The position numbers were made by a program, and so were the translations under genes. Positions 1 through 6,244 of a stretch of 8,481 nt of DNA are shown here, piece by piece. The stretch is taken from contig USBW01000019.1 of the NCBI GenBank assembly GCA_900553045.1, positions 1-8,481 of the forward strand, read 5' to 3'. Origin of the DNA: an uncultured Mycoplasmatota bacterium. Lineage in GTDB: Bacteria > Bacillota_I > Bacilli_A > RF39 > UBA660. How positions within the stretch are numbered: position 1 is the first letter of the stretch; each line of letters opens with the position of its first letter. Under the pieces are notes generated by a model. The model made no database searches. It saw nothing but the letters and a program-made list of their open reading frames with translations, and had not been told where the DNA came from.

Positions 1-66
1 TTATATAAATCAGATTTTGATTTATTGTTGGAAGAAAGTAGTAAAGTGGGTGATAAAAATGAATAA
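1..66 (+). CDS. C-terminal tail of an unidentified gene (partial)
   Basis: The first frame is open from the window edge to a TAA at 64-66 and encodes 21 residues ending in GDKNE. The peptide is acidic and lysine-rich (LYKSDFDLLLEESSKV and on), which looks like an ordinary soluble protein tail. Too little is present to name a family. The second frame is also open, to a TGA at 98-100, but it reads as a Cys/Trp/Ile-rich peptide that looks less natural. The choice of frame is therefore an inference, and the gene could be an unrelated neighbour or part of the same accessory block as the KilA-N gene. Confidence 0.4.
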   Translation, partial: LYKSDFDLLLEESSKVGDKNE

Positions 67-130
67 TGAAAAAATGTTAATAAATACCAATATTAACTGA
101 TTGATTACGATTTATTGCAACCCCCTAGAG

Positions 131-153
131 AAACCCTTATAAATAAAGGATTT
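131..153. repeat. Short inverted repeat AAACCCTT / AAGGATTT
   Basis: AAACCCTT (131-138) can pair with AAGGATTT (146-153) over a seven-base AT loop, with one mismatch in eight pairs. A T-rich stretch follows, so it could be a weak terminator for the gene ending at 66. It could equally be a protein-binding or attachment-type dyad, since such dyads are common next to integrated elements. The sequence does not decide between these. Confidence 0.35.
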
Positions 154-237
154 TCTTAATATTTTGATTTTGCGTGCTTTTGATAAAGAAGTGCTAAAAT
201 CATTCAAAATAAATAAAAATATAGCAAATTTAATGAT

Positions 238-291
238 ATTTTGTGGTAGATTTAGAAAGGTGATTACGACGTTGGAACCTCTCCACAAGAT
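238..291 (+). promoter_or_regulatory. Possible structured 5' leader of the KilA-N gene
   Basis: ATTTTGTGG (238-246) can pair with CCACAAGAT (283-291) over nine positions with one G-U pair. Inside it, AGGT (258-261) can pair with ACCT (277-280), which buries the SD-like run AAAGGTGAT (256-264). No U-run follows, so it is not a terminator. It lies about 30 bases before the KilA-N start. That it regulates anything is inference; it resembles no riboswitch class I know. Confidence 0.25.
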
Positions 292-322
292 TTATATTAA
301 AATATAGAAAAGAGGCGAGTAT

Positions 323-1168
323 ATGGCAAACAAAATAATTGAAGTTCAAAACATTAAAGTAAATATAGCAAATATAAATAATAACGATTATATTTGCATT
401 TCTGATTTTACAAAATTTAAAGATGGAAAATCGGCTTCAGATGATGTTATTAGAAATTGGTTAAGAAATAGAATTACTTTAGAATTTTTAGGAACTTGGG
501 AATCAATATATAATCCAAACTTTAATTCCGTCGAATTCGACGGGTTTAGAAAAGAAGCAGGGCTTCATACTTTTACATTGAGTGTTACTGAGTGGTGTAA
601 TAAAACAAATGCAATTGGTATATATTCGAAACGTGGTAAATATGGTGGAACTTATGCTCATAAAGATATTGCTTTTGAATTTGCCTCTTCTATTAGTCCT
701 GTTTTTAAGTTATACTTGATAAAAGAATTTGAAAGATTAAAGACATTAGAAAATAGTAATAGAGAATGGGATGTAAAAAGAATTTTAACAAAAAATAATT
801 ATATTATTCATACTGATGCTATTAAAAATTATATATTACCAAATAATGATTATTATAAAGATAGAGAATGGTTAAAGTATGCAGAAGAAGCAGATATCTT
901 AAATGTTGTTTTATTTAATACAACAGCTAAAAAATGGAGAGAATTAAATCCTGATTTAGCAAGTAATTCAAATATCAGAGATTATGCTACAATAAATGAA
1001 TTAACAGTATTATCTAATCTAGAATCACATAATGCTGAATTAATAAAACAAGGAAAAAGCAAAGAAGAAAGATTTGAAATTTTGAATGAAATTGCAAAGT
1101 ATCAATTAAATATACTTAATAATGCAGAAAAGATAAAATTATTAGGAGATAAGAAAAATGAAGAATAA
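323..1168 (+). CDS. KilA-N domain-containing protein
   Basis: This 281-residue protein carries a KilA-N domain at about residues 20-137. Its signature features are DYICISDFTKFKDG near the start, then NWLRNR (45-50), the GTWE region (57-60), GLHTFTLSVTEWCNKTNAIGI and the GKYGGTYAHKDIAFEFASSISP block (106-126). The family is known from phages, large DNA viruses and bacterial mobile regions and is thought to bind DNA; the molecular role of stand-alone bacterial copies is not settled. The C-terminal half (about 140-281) is charged and helical-looking, with no signal peptide or membrane segment. The ATG at 323 follows the purine-rich SD AGAGGCGAG (311-319). All six Trp codons are TGG. It is a single gene with no phage neighbours in view. 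It reads as complete, and Arg is encoded mostly by AGA, suggesting an accessory origin. Confidence 0.88.
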   Translation: MANKIIEVQNIKVNIANINNNDYICISDFTKFKDGKSASDDVIRNWLRNRITLEFLGTWESIYNPNFNSVEFDGFRKEAGLHTFTLSVTEWCNKTNAIGIYSKRGKYGGTYAHKDIAFEFASSISPVFKLYLIKEFERLKTLENSNREWDVKRILTKNNYIIHTDAIKNYILPNNDYYKDREWLKYAEEADILNVVLFNTTAKKWRELNPDLASNSNIRDYATINELTVLSNLESHNAELIKQGKSKEERFEILNEIAKYQLNILNNAEKIKLLGDKKNEE

Positions 1169-1233
1169 ATATAATTTAAAACGGCGGATGATTGTTTAGT
1201 TAAGGTTTTAGAAAAAATTTATACAGATAGTTT

Positions 1234-1249
1234 GGAAGTGATTGAATTG
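1234..1249 (+). promoter_or_regulatory. Extended Shine-Dalgarno and TTG start of the deaminase
   Basis: GGAAGTGAT (1234-1242) is followed by four bases and TTG (1247-1249). The same nine bases, four bases before an ATG, stand in front of rbgA (1687-1702). This match to AAAGGAGGTGATC decides the start and shows that translation initiation for the interrupted gene is still intact. Confidence 0.7.
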
Positions 1250-1699
1250 AATGAAAAATTTATGAAAATTGCACTTGAGGAATCAAAAAATGCTAATTGT
1301 GCAAAGGGTAAAGTTGGAGCAGTTATTGTTTTAAACGAAAAGGTATTGGGAAAATGAAATAATTCTGTACCTAAAGGGTGTATGCCATGTACACTAGATA
1401 CCTGTTTAAGGAAAAAATATAATTTAAGAAGTGGCGAACGACAAGAAATATGTAGAGTTGTTCATGCAGAACAAAACGCAATATTAAATGCATTGAAAAA
1501 CGGTTATGATTTAAGTGATTCTACAATTTATGTAACAAAATCTCCATGTATGATTTGTGCTAAACTTATAATAAATGTTGGAATTAAAAGAGTAATTTAT
1601 GCAAATAAATATCCTGATGAAGAAGCTTTTAAAATTTTGAAAGAAGCAGAAGTAAAAACTCAATATTTTGAAATAGGCAAAATAAAGGAAGTGATATAA
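1247..1699 (+). pseudogene. dCMP/ComE-type cytidine deaminase interrupted by one in-frame TGA
   Basis: Read through a single TGA at 1355-1357 (codon 37), this frame gives a full-length deoxycytidylate deaminase-like protein of 150 residues. The N-terminal half has MNEKFMKIALEES and KVGAVIVLNEKVLGK; the part after the stop has VHAEQNAI (H73, E75) and SPCMIC (C101, C104), the zinc-binding and catalytic motifs. Additional cysteines at 45, 48, 53 and 69 fit the zinc site seen in this family. Such enzymes convert dCMP to dUMP for dTTP synthesis. The TTG start at 1247 is favoured because GGAAGTGAT (1234-1242) lies before it in exactly the geometry of the rbgA site. ATG 1382 would give only a 105-residue remnant lacking the first core strand. 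The stop TAA abuts the rbgA ATG. It may be a recent nonsense mutation, a sequencing error, or a TGA read as Trp. Confidence 0.8.
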
Positions 1700-2569
1700 A
1701 TGGATAATCGACAAAATCAGACAAATATCAACTGGTACCCTGGCCACATGGCTAAAACCAAAAGAGAGATCAAGGAAAAAATAAATTTAATAGATATTAT
1801 ATATGAGGTGTGTGATGCTCGTATCCCTTTTAGTTCAAGGATTAATGATATTGATGACATCGTTAGGGAAAAACCGCACATTTTGATTATGAGCAAATAT
1901 GATTTATGTGATCAAAAAGAGACAGATAAGTTTATTGAGTACTATGAGAGTAAGGGATTTTTTGTCTTGAAGAAGAATCTTTTAAATGATTCCTTAGAGG
2001 ATATTTTTACTTTAAGTAGGAAGATTTTAAAAGAAAAAATAGCTAGTCAGCATTTGAAAGGAATAAACAAAACTACTATTAGAGCCTTAGTGATCGGCAT
2101 ACCCAATGCTGGCAAGTCAACTTTAATAAATAAATTAGTTGGTAAAAAAATTGCTAAGACAGGTAATAAACCAGGAATTACAAAAAGTCTAAGTTGGATA
2201 AGAGTAAGAAAAGATATTGAACTACTAGATACACCAGGCGTCTTATGGCCTAAACTAGATCAAGAAAAACAAGCTTATCAACTAGCTGCTACTACCGCCA
2301 TAAAAGAAGAAATTTTGGATAATCAAGAAATTGCTCTATACATTTTGACTTTCTTAGAGAAATACTATCCAGAGCTTTTAAAAAAATATTATGATTTAGA
2401 AACTACAGAAGATTATAATTATATTATTCAAACAATTGGTAAAAAATGGAATTTATTTAAAAAAGGTGGTCTAATTGATGAAAATCGCGTTTTAGATTTA
2501 GTAATAAATGACGTTAAACAAGGTAAATTAAAAGGAGTTACCTTTGATAGGAGTGACTTAATTGAATAA
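1700..2569 (+). CDS. rbgA: Ribosome biogenesis GTPase RbgA (YlqF)
   Basis: This is a circularly permuted GTPase that drives late 50S subunit assembly in the cytoplasm. The 289 residues start with the family hallmark NWYPGHMAK (11-19). The G motifs come in permuted order: G4-like SKYD (65-68), G1 GIPNAGKST (133-141), G2 PGIT (158-161) and G3 DTPG (177-180). A C-terminal helical RNA-binding domain follows (about 190-289). The length matches the family. G4 has Ser where N/TKxD is usual, a mild oddity. The ATG sits directly after the deaminase stop and has SD AAGGAAG (1685-1691). It overlaps rnhB by eight bases, so it should be co-transcribed with rnhB and topA, an order familiar in Bacillota. 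Confidence 0.96.
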   Translation: MDNRQNQTNINWYPGHMAKTKREIKEKINLIDIIYEVCDARIPFSSRINDIDDIVREKPHILIMSKYDLCDQKETDKFIEYYESKGFFVLKKNLLNDSLEDIFTLSRKILKEKIASQHLKGINKTTIRALVIGIPNAGKSTLINKLVGKKIAKTGNKPGITKSLSWIRVRKDIELLDTPGVLWPKLDQEKQAYQLAATTAIKEEILDNQEIALYILTFLEKYYPELLKKYYDLETTEDYNYIIQTIGKKWNLFKKGGLIDENRVLDLVINDVKQGKLKGVTFDRSDLIE

Positions 2570-3440
2570 AGAAGAAATAATTACTAATTTAAAAAACAAA
2601 AAAGAAGACTCATATTTGATTAAAGGTGAAGCTTCTTTAGTAATGCAAGATCTAAAAAAGATGACTAAAGATGTTGTTTACCAACCGATCAAAGATGAAA
2701 AGTTTGTTTGTGTTGCTGGTTATAATTGCGAGTCGGTAGATACTTATTTTGAACGTCTAGCTAAATCTACGAACAAAAAAGATAAGCAAATCTTGAAAGA
2801 ACTTGACCTTCTTCTTTGTTTAAAAGACAATAAACGTTATGAAAAAAAAATATATCAAAATGGTATCAATTTAATTGCTGGTGTCGATGAAGTTGGACGT
2901 GGCCCATTAGTAGGACCCGTCGTGGCTGCTGCAGTTATTTTTCCTAAAGATCTAATTATTGAAGGTTTGACAGATTCTAAAAAACTATCTGAAAAGAAAA
3001 GAGAATATTACAGCGACCTTATTAAAAAAGAAGCGTTAGCTTATGCGATCTTCTCGGTTGATAATGAAAAAATTGATGAAGTAAACATCTATGAAGCTAC
3101 CAAGATTGCGATGATTAAAGCAATTACTAATTTAAAAATAAAACCAGAGCATATTTTAATTGATGCGATGCCTCTTGATTTACCAATTCCTACTACGTCA
3201 ATTATTAAAGGCGATTTAAAAAGTCAGACAATTGCAGCCGCCTCAGTCTTGGCTAAAGTCTACCGAGATCATTTGCTGTATGAATTAGATAAAAAATATC
3301 CAATGTATAACTATCGTAAGAATAAAGGTTATCCTACTAAAGAACATCTAGCATTATTAAAGAAGTACGGAATAACTCCTTATTACCGTAAAAGCTATGG
3401 TCCGGTCAAAGAATTTTTAAGTTCTGTTGACATAAAATGA
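2562..3440 (+). CDS. rnhB: Ribonuclease HII
   Basis: Cleaves the RNA strand of RNA-DNA hybrids and starts removal of ribonucleotides misincorporated in DNA. In the 292-residue product the catalytic acids are visible: D109 and E110 in GVDEVGRG, D201 in LIDAMPL and D218 in KGDLKS. They are followed by AAASVLAKVYRD (225-236) and the C-terminal signature GYPTKEH (256-262). About 100 residues precede the catalytic core; an N-terminal extension is usual in Bacillota RnhB, though here it is on the long side. The start is a TTG at 2562 inside the rbgA 3' end, with SD AGGAG (2549-2553) eight bases before it. The 8-base overlap suggests translational coupling. It ends with TGA, evidence that TGA is a stop here. 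Confidence 0.96.
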   Translation: MNKEEIITNLKNKKEDSYLIKGEASLVMQDLKKMTKDVVYQPIKDEKFVCVAGYNCESVDTYFERLAKSTNKKDKQILKELDLLLCLKDNKRYEKKIYQNGINLIAGVDEVGRGPLVGPVVAAAVIFPKDLIIEGLTDSKKLSEKKREYYSDLIKKEALAYAIFSVDNEKIDEVNIYEATKIAMIKAITNLKIKPEHILIDAMPLDLPIPTTSIIKGDLKSQTIAAASVLAKVYRDHLLYELDKKYPMYNYRKNKGYPTKEHLALLKKYGITPYYRKSYGPVKEFLSSVDIK

Positions 3441-3475
3441 AATATGAGTTATATATTAAAAAGGGATGTGATGGA

Positions 3476-5497
3476 ATGAAAAATTTAGTAATTGTCGAAT
3501 CACCAAGCAAAAGTCACACAATTGAAAAGTACTTGGGAAAAGATTATAAAGTAGTCTCTTCAAAAGGGCATATTAGAGATCTTAAAACAACTGGGAAATT
3601 CGGCTTAGGAGTGGACATTGAAAACGGTTTTGAGCCAAGTTATGAAGCAATAAAAGGTAAAGGGACCGTAATTAAAGATCTAAAAAAACTCGCTAAGGAA
3701 AGTGATGAAGTTTATTTAGCGTCCGATCCTGACCGTGAAGGAGAGGCCATTGCTTGGCACTTAAAGGATGCTTTAGGCATTCCTGATGATAAATATGAAC
3801 GAGTAGTTTTTAATGAAATTACCAAAAATAAAGTTTTAGAAGCCTTTAAACACCCACGTAAAATTGATGATAACTTAGTTAAATCTCAAGAGACTAGAAG
3901 AATCTTAGATCGCATTATCGGCTTTAGACTATCTAAGTTAATGCAATCTAAAACCAGTGGAAAATCTGCAGGTCGTGTTCAAAGTGTCGCTTTAAAGCTA
4001 ATTGTCGACAAAGAAGAAGAAATAAAGAACTTTAAAAAAGAAGAATATCATACCATTACTGCTTATTTTGATGACTTTACATCAGAACTTTTTAAATATA
4101 AAGACAAAGAAATAAAAATAGCAACTGAAGAAGAAGCAAAACAGATCCTAGATGCTTTAAGCAACGAATTTACCATTGAAAGCATCGATAAGAAAGATAA
4201 AAAAAGAAGTACCAAGTTGCCATTTATTACTTCGACATTACAGCAGGAAGCCTCAACTAAATTAGGCTTTCCTTCTAAAAAGACAATGAGTATTGCTCAA
4301 AAATTATACGAAGGAATAAAACAAGAAAATGAGACCACGGGTCTTATAACCTATATGAGAACGGACTCTGTGCGTTTAAGTGATGACTTTATCACCAGTA
4401 CTAGTGCTTTTATTGAAAAAGAATATGGTAAAAATTATGTTGGTTATCTACATAAAGCCAAAAAGAAAGATAATGTTCAAGATGCTCATGAAGCTATCAG
4501 ACCCACAGACATTACCAAGACTCCTCTTAAGATGAAAGAGTTCCTTACTAACGATGAGTATAAATTATATTCTTTAATCTACAAAAGAGCTCTTGCTTCT
4601 TTAATGAAAGACGCTACGACTTTACAGACAACTATTATTTTAGATAACCATGACTATAAATTTAAAACGACTGGTAGTATTATCACTTTTGACGGTTATT
4701 TGAAAGTTTACAAAGATTATGAAGATACTCAAGATAAAATATTACCTAATTTAGATGAGTATCCAAAGATTATCTTTTCTAACCGCATTGAAGATGAAAA
4801 ACACTTCACTAAACCAGCTCCAAGATATACTGAGGCCCGTCTTATTAAAGAATTAGAAGACTTAGGAATAGGAAGACCTTCGACTTATGCTAAAATAATT
4901 GATACTTTAAAAGAGCGTGGTTACGTTAATGTTGAAGATAAAAAATTTATCCCAACCGCTACTGGGATTGAAGTCAATCAAAAATTACAGGAATTTTTCT
5001 CGAATATAATCAACGTCAAATACACAGCTTCGATGGAGACAAAACTAGATGAAATAGCTTTAGGTAATGCTGTCTGGAATGAAGTTTTAAAAGTATTTTA
5101 CAATGATTTTGAACCACTAGTGGAAAACGCTTTTCAAGAAATGAAAAAAGAAAAGCCTCAAGAGACAGGTGAAAATTGTCCTAACTGTGGCAGTCCTTTG
5201 GTGGTTCGTCATGGCAAATACGGCGAATTTATAGCTTGTAGTAACTATCCAGACTGTAAATACATCAAAAAAGAACAGCCACAAGTGGTTGAAATTATGG
5301 ATTGTCCTAAATGTGACGGAAAAATTATTGTCAAAAAAACCAAAAGAGGCAAAATTTTTTACGGTTGCAATAATTATCCGAAATGTGATTTTGCTACTTG
5401 GGATAAACCACTTAAAGAAAAGTGTCCAAACTGTGGTGGCATACTAACAGAAAGTAAAGATGGCATTAAATGCTTATCATGTGGGAGAAAACAATGA
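3476..5497 (+). CDS. topA: DNA topoisomerase I (type IA)
   Basis: Relaxes negative supercoils by cutting one DNA strand through a 5'-phosphotyrosine link. From the ATG at 3476 the product is 673 residues and begins MKNLVIVESPSKSHTIEKYLG, the typical start. The alternative ATG at 3437 adds 13 atypical residues and lacks a good SD, while AAGGGA (3461-3466) lies nine bases before 3476. The TOPRIM domain (about 1-113) has E8 and the metal-binding D84, D86 and E88 in SDPDREGEAIAWH. The active-site Y293 is in GLITYMRTDSVRLS. DAHEAIRPTD and GIGRPSTYA follow. The C-terminus holds three four-cysteine zinc ribbons (568-595, 610-637, 650-669). It follows rnhB by 35 bases. Its TGA stop overlaps the ATG of the next gene as ATGA, which again supports TGA as stop. 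Confidence 0.97.
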   Translation: MKNLVIVESPSKSHTIEKYLGKDYKVVSSKGHIRDLKTTGKFGLGVDIENGFEPSYEAIKGKGTVIKDLKKLAKESDEVYLASDPDREGEAIAWHLKDALGIPDDKYERVVFNEITKNKVLEAFKHPRKIDDNLVKSQETRRILDRIIGFRLSKLMQSKTSGKSAGRVQSVALKLIVDKEEEIKNFKKEEYHTITAYFDDFTSELFKYKDKEIKIATEEEAKQILDALSNEFTIESIDKKDKKRSTKLPFITSTLQQEASTKLGFPSKKTMSIAQKLYEGIKQENETTGLITYMRTDSVRLSDDFITSTSAFIEKEYGKNYVGYLHKAKKKDNVQDAHEAIRPTDITKTPLKMKEFLTNDEYKLYSLIYKRALASLMKDATTLQTTIILDNHDYKFKTTGSIITFDGYLKVYKDYEDTQDKILPNLDEYPKIIFSNRIEDEKHFTKPAPRYTEARLIKELEDLGIGRPSTYAKIIDTLKERGYVNVEDKKFIPTATGIEVNQKLQEFFSNIINVKYTASMETKLDEIALGNAVWNEVLKVFYNDFEPLVENAFQEMKKEKPQETGENCPNCGSPLVVRHGKYGEFIACSNYPDCKYIKKEQPQVVEIMDCPKCDGKIIVKKTKRGKIFYGCNNYPKCDFATWDKPLKEKCPNCGGILTESKDGIKCLSCGRKQ

Positions 5498-5946
5498 GAC
5501 AACTAATTTTAGAAAATACTGAAAATGGCTTACAAGATAAACATACTAAAATAGTTTGTGATAGTAATTATCATTATTACAACTATTATTTTGATCAAGA
5601 CTTTCGTAAAGAATTTTTAAGTCTTGGGAACAATGCTGAACATTTTAAAGTCGATGAAAGAGATAAAACTTTATATAATGATAATGGTACCTTAGTTAAT
5701 ATCATGGATCTTAAAGGTTATGATGTTGAAGAAGAACATAAAATTATCACAGAAATTATCACTACTTTATCTAATCTTTATGAAGATTTAGAATTCAGTG
5801 TTGTAAGAGAACCAATTGTCTATTATGAAAAGTGGCAATTTCAGGATTATATTTTAAATGGCAGTAAAGTTAATGAAAAAACATCAACGCACTCTATATA
5901 TTGTACAAATAAAGAAATGGTTCGTCGAAGAAAGCCTGAAAAATAA
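5494..5946 (+). CDS. Hypothetical protein coupled to topA
   Basis: I do not recognise this 150-residue protein. The start is ATG 5494, overlapping the topA stop as ATGA, with SD GGGAG (5483-5487) six bases before it; an upstream in-frame ATG at 5470 lies inside topA and is less likely. The protein is soluble-looking with no signal peptide or membrane segment. It is rich in Asp/Glu, Asn and Tyr, with a YHYYNYYFDQDFRKEF stretch near residues 26-41, an acidic middle and a basic tail ending in RRRKPEK. A possible helical segment is at about 85-105. Tight coupling suggests it is expressed with topA. In many Bacillota trmFO follows topA; this protein bears no resemblance to it. A function cannot be given. 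Confidence 0.82.
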   Translation: MRQLILENTENGLQDKHTKIVCDSNYHYYNYYFDQDFRKEFLSLGNNAEHFKVDERDKTLYNDNGTLVNIMDLKGYDVEEEHKIITEIITTLSNLYEDLEFSVVREPIVYYEKWQFQDYILNGSKVNEKTSTHSIYCTNKEMVRRRKPEK

Positions 5947-5970
5947 AATATTGAGTTTTGAAATAATAAA

Positions 5971-6009
5971 AAAACATTTTGCCACTTGCCAAAATAAAAT
6001 AAATGTTTT
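5971..6009. repeat. Inverted repeat overlapping the pheST promoter
   Basis: AAAACATTT (5971-5979) is the reverse complement of AAATGTTTT (6001-6009). A second, inner pair, ATTTTG (5976-5981) and CAAAAT (5990-5995), is nested within it. The arms straddle the -35 and reach the -10. It could be a weak terminator of the topA operon or an operator; the AT-rich arms make chance a real possibility. Confidence 0.35.
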
Positions 6010-6014
6010 AAAAT
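5986..6014 (+). promoter_or_regulatory. Sigma-A type promoter of pheST
   Basis: A -35 box TTGCCA (5986-5991) and a -10 box TAAAAT (6009-6014) are separated by 17 bases; each differs from consensus at few positions. Transcription would start near 6021, just before the T-box stem I at 6024, which is what one expects for a T-box operon. A second TTGCCA at 5979-5984 has no matching -10. Confidence 0.7.
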
Positions 6015-6179
6015 AAGAATAAATTGAGCAATGACGAGAAAATAGTACAAGGATAAATTCTTTTTAAGAGAGGAAGTGGTTGGTGCAAACTTCTAAAAGA
6101 AATCCTTAGAATTCACTCTCAAGTTCAAGCGCAAGAACCTAGCGTTATGGGTATGAGGTAATAATAATTTATTATAAAT

Positions 6180-6210
6180 TAAGGTGGTACCACGAACACA
6201 TTCGTCCTTA
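6180..6210 (+). promoter_or_regulatory. T-box antiterminator
   Basis: TAAGG (6180-6184) pairs with CCTTA (6206-6210) and ACG (6192-6194) with CGT (6203-6205), leaving the seven-base bulge TGGTACC that binds the tRNA acceptor end. It shares bases 6196-6210 with the terminator, so only one of the two can form. Confidence 0.9.
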
Positions 6211-6228
6211 TGGCGAGTGTGTTTTTTT
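6196..6228 (+). terminator. T-box regulated intrinsic terminator
   Basis: An 11-pair stem (6196-6206 with 6212-6222, two G-U pairs) closes a five-base loop and runs into seven Ts (6222-6228). It stops transcription before pheS when tRNA-Phe is charged. Confidence 0.92.
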
Positions 6229-6244
6229 AATAAGGAGGATTAAA

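Larger units (their letters stand above)
67..322. other. AT-rich intergenic region upstream of the KilA-N gene
   Basis: No convincing gene lies in these roughly 250 bases; the only open stretches are a few dozen codons or less. Three things are visible: a dyad at 131-153, a possible weak promoter (TTGCGT at 170-175 and TAAAAT at 195-200, with a long 19-base spacer), and a possible paired leader at 238-291 just before the KilA-N ribosome binding site. The 9-mer TGATTACGA occurs twice (102-110 and 261-269), which may be chance in such AT-rich DNA. Confidence 0.5.
6021..6228 (+). promoter_or_regulatory. T-box leader, phenylalanine-specific (specifier TTC)
   Basis: A transcription-attenuating T-box riboswitch that reads uncharged tRNA-Phe. 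Stem I can be built from perfect pairs: TTGAG 6024-6028 with CTCAA 6118-6122, AAGGAT 6049-6054 with ATCCTT 6102-6107, TTCTTTT 6058-6064 with AAAAGAA 6095-6101, and GAAGT 6073-6077 with ACTTC 6089-6093. The conserved AGTA (44-47 past 6000) and AGAGAGG (6068-6073 region) elements are present. The specifier loop shows GAATTCAC, with codon TTC at 6112-6114, agreeing with the synthetase downstream. A GTTC/GAAC hairpin follows (6123-6138). The T-box core AAGGTGGTACCACG is at 6181-6194, where TGGT (6185-6188) pairs with the tRNA ACCA end. Confidence 0.96.

Noticed and set aside
59..142. Small frame starting ATG 59, stopped by TGA 98-100 and then open to TAA 140-142
   Set aside because: Only 13 codons before the stop, low complexity and no good SD; a second TGA-interrupted gene cannot be supported from this.
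217..373. 13-base direct repeat AAATATAGCAAAT at 217-229 and 361-373
   Set aside because: In DNA this AT-rich a 13-base match is expected by chance in a window of this size, and the second copy lies within the KilA-N coding sequence.
1511..1747. Minus-strand open frame of 78 codons
   Set aside because: It is the antisense shadow of the deaminase and rbgA start, Phe/Tyr/Cys-rich as expected for the reverse of AT-rich coding DNA, and has no SD.
3437..3475. Upstream ATG 3437 as the topA start
   Set aside because: The extra 13 residues are atypical, and the ATG at 3476 gives the classical MKNLVIVESPSK start with an SD at 3461-3466.
5847..6050. Minus-strand open frame of 67 codons, hydrophobic at its start
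   Set aside because: It overlaps the end of the topA-linked gene, the pheST promoter and the T-box start; composition explains the hydrophobic residues.
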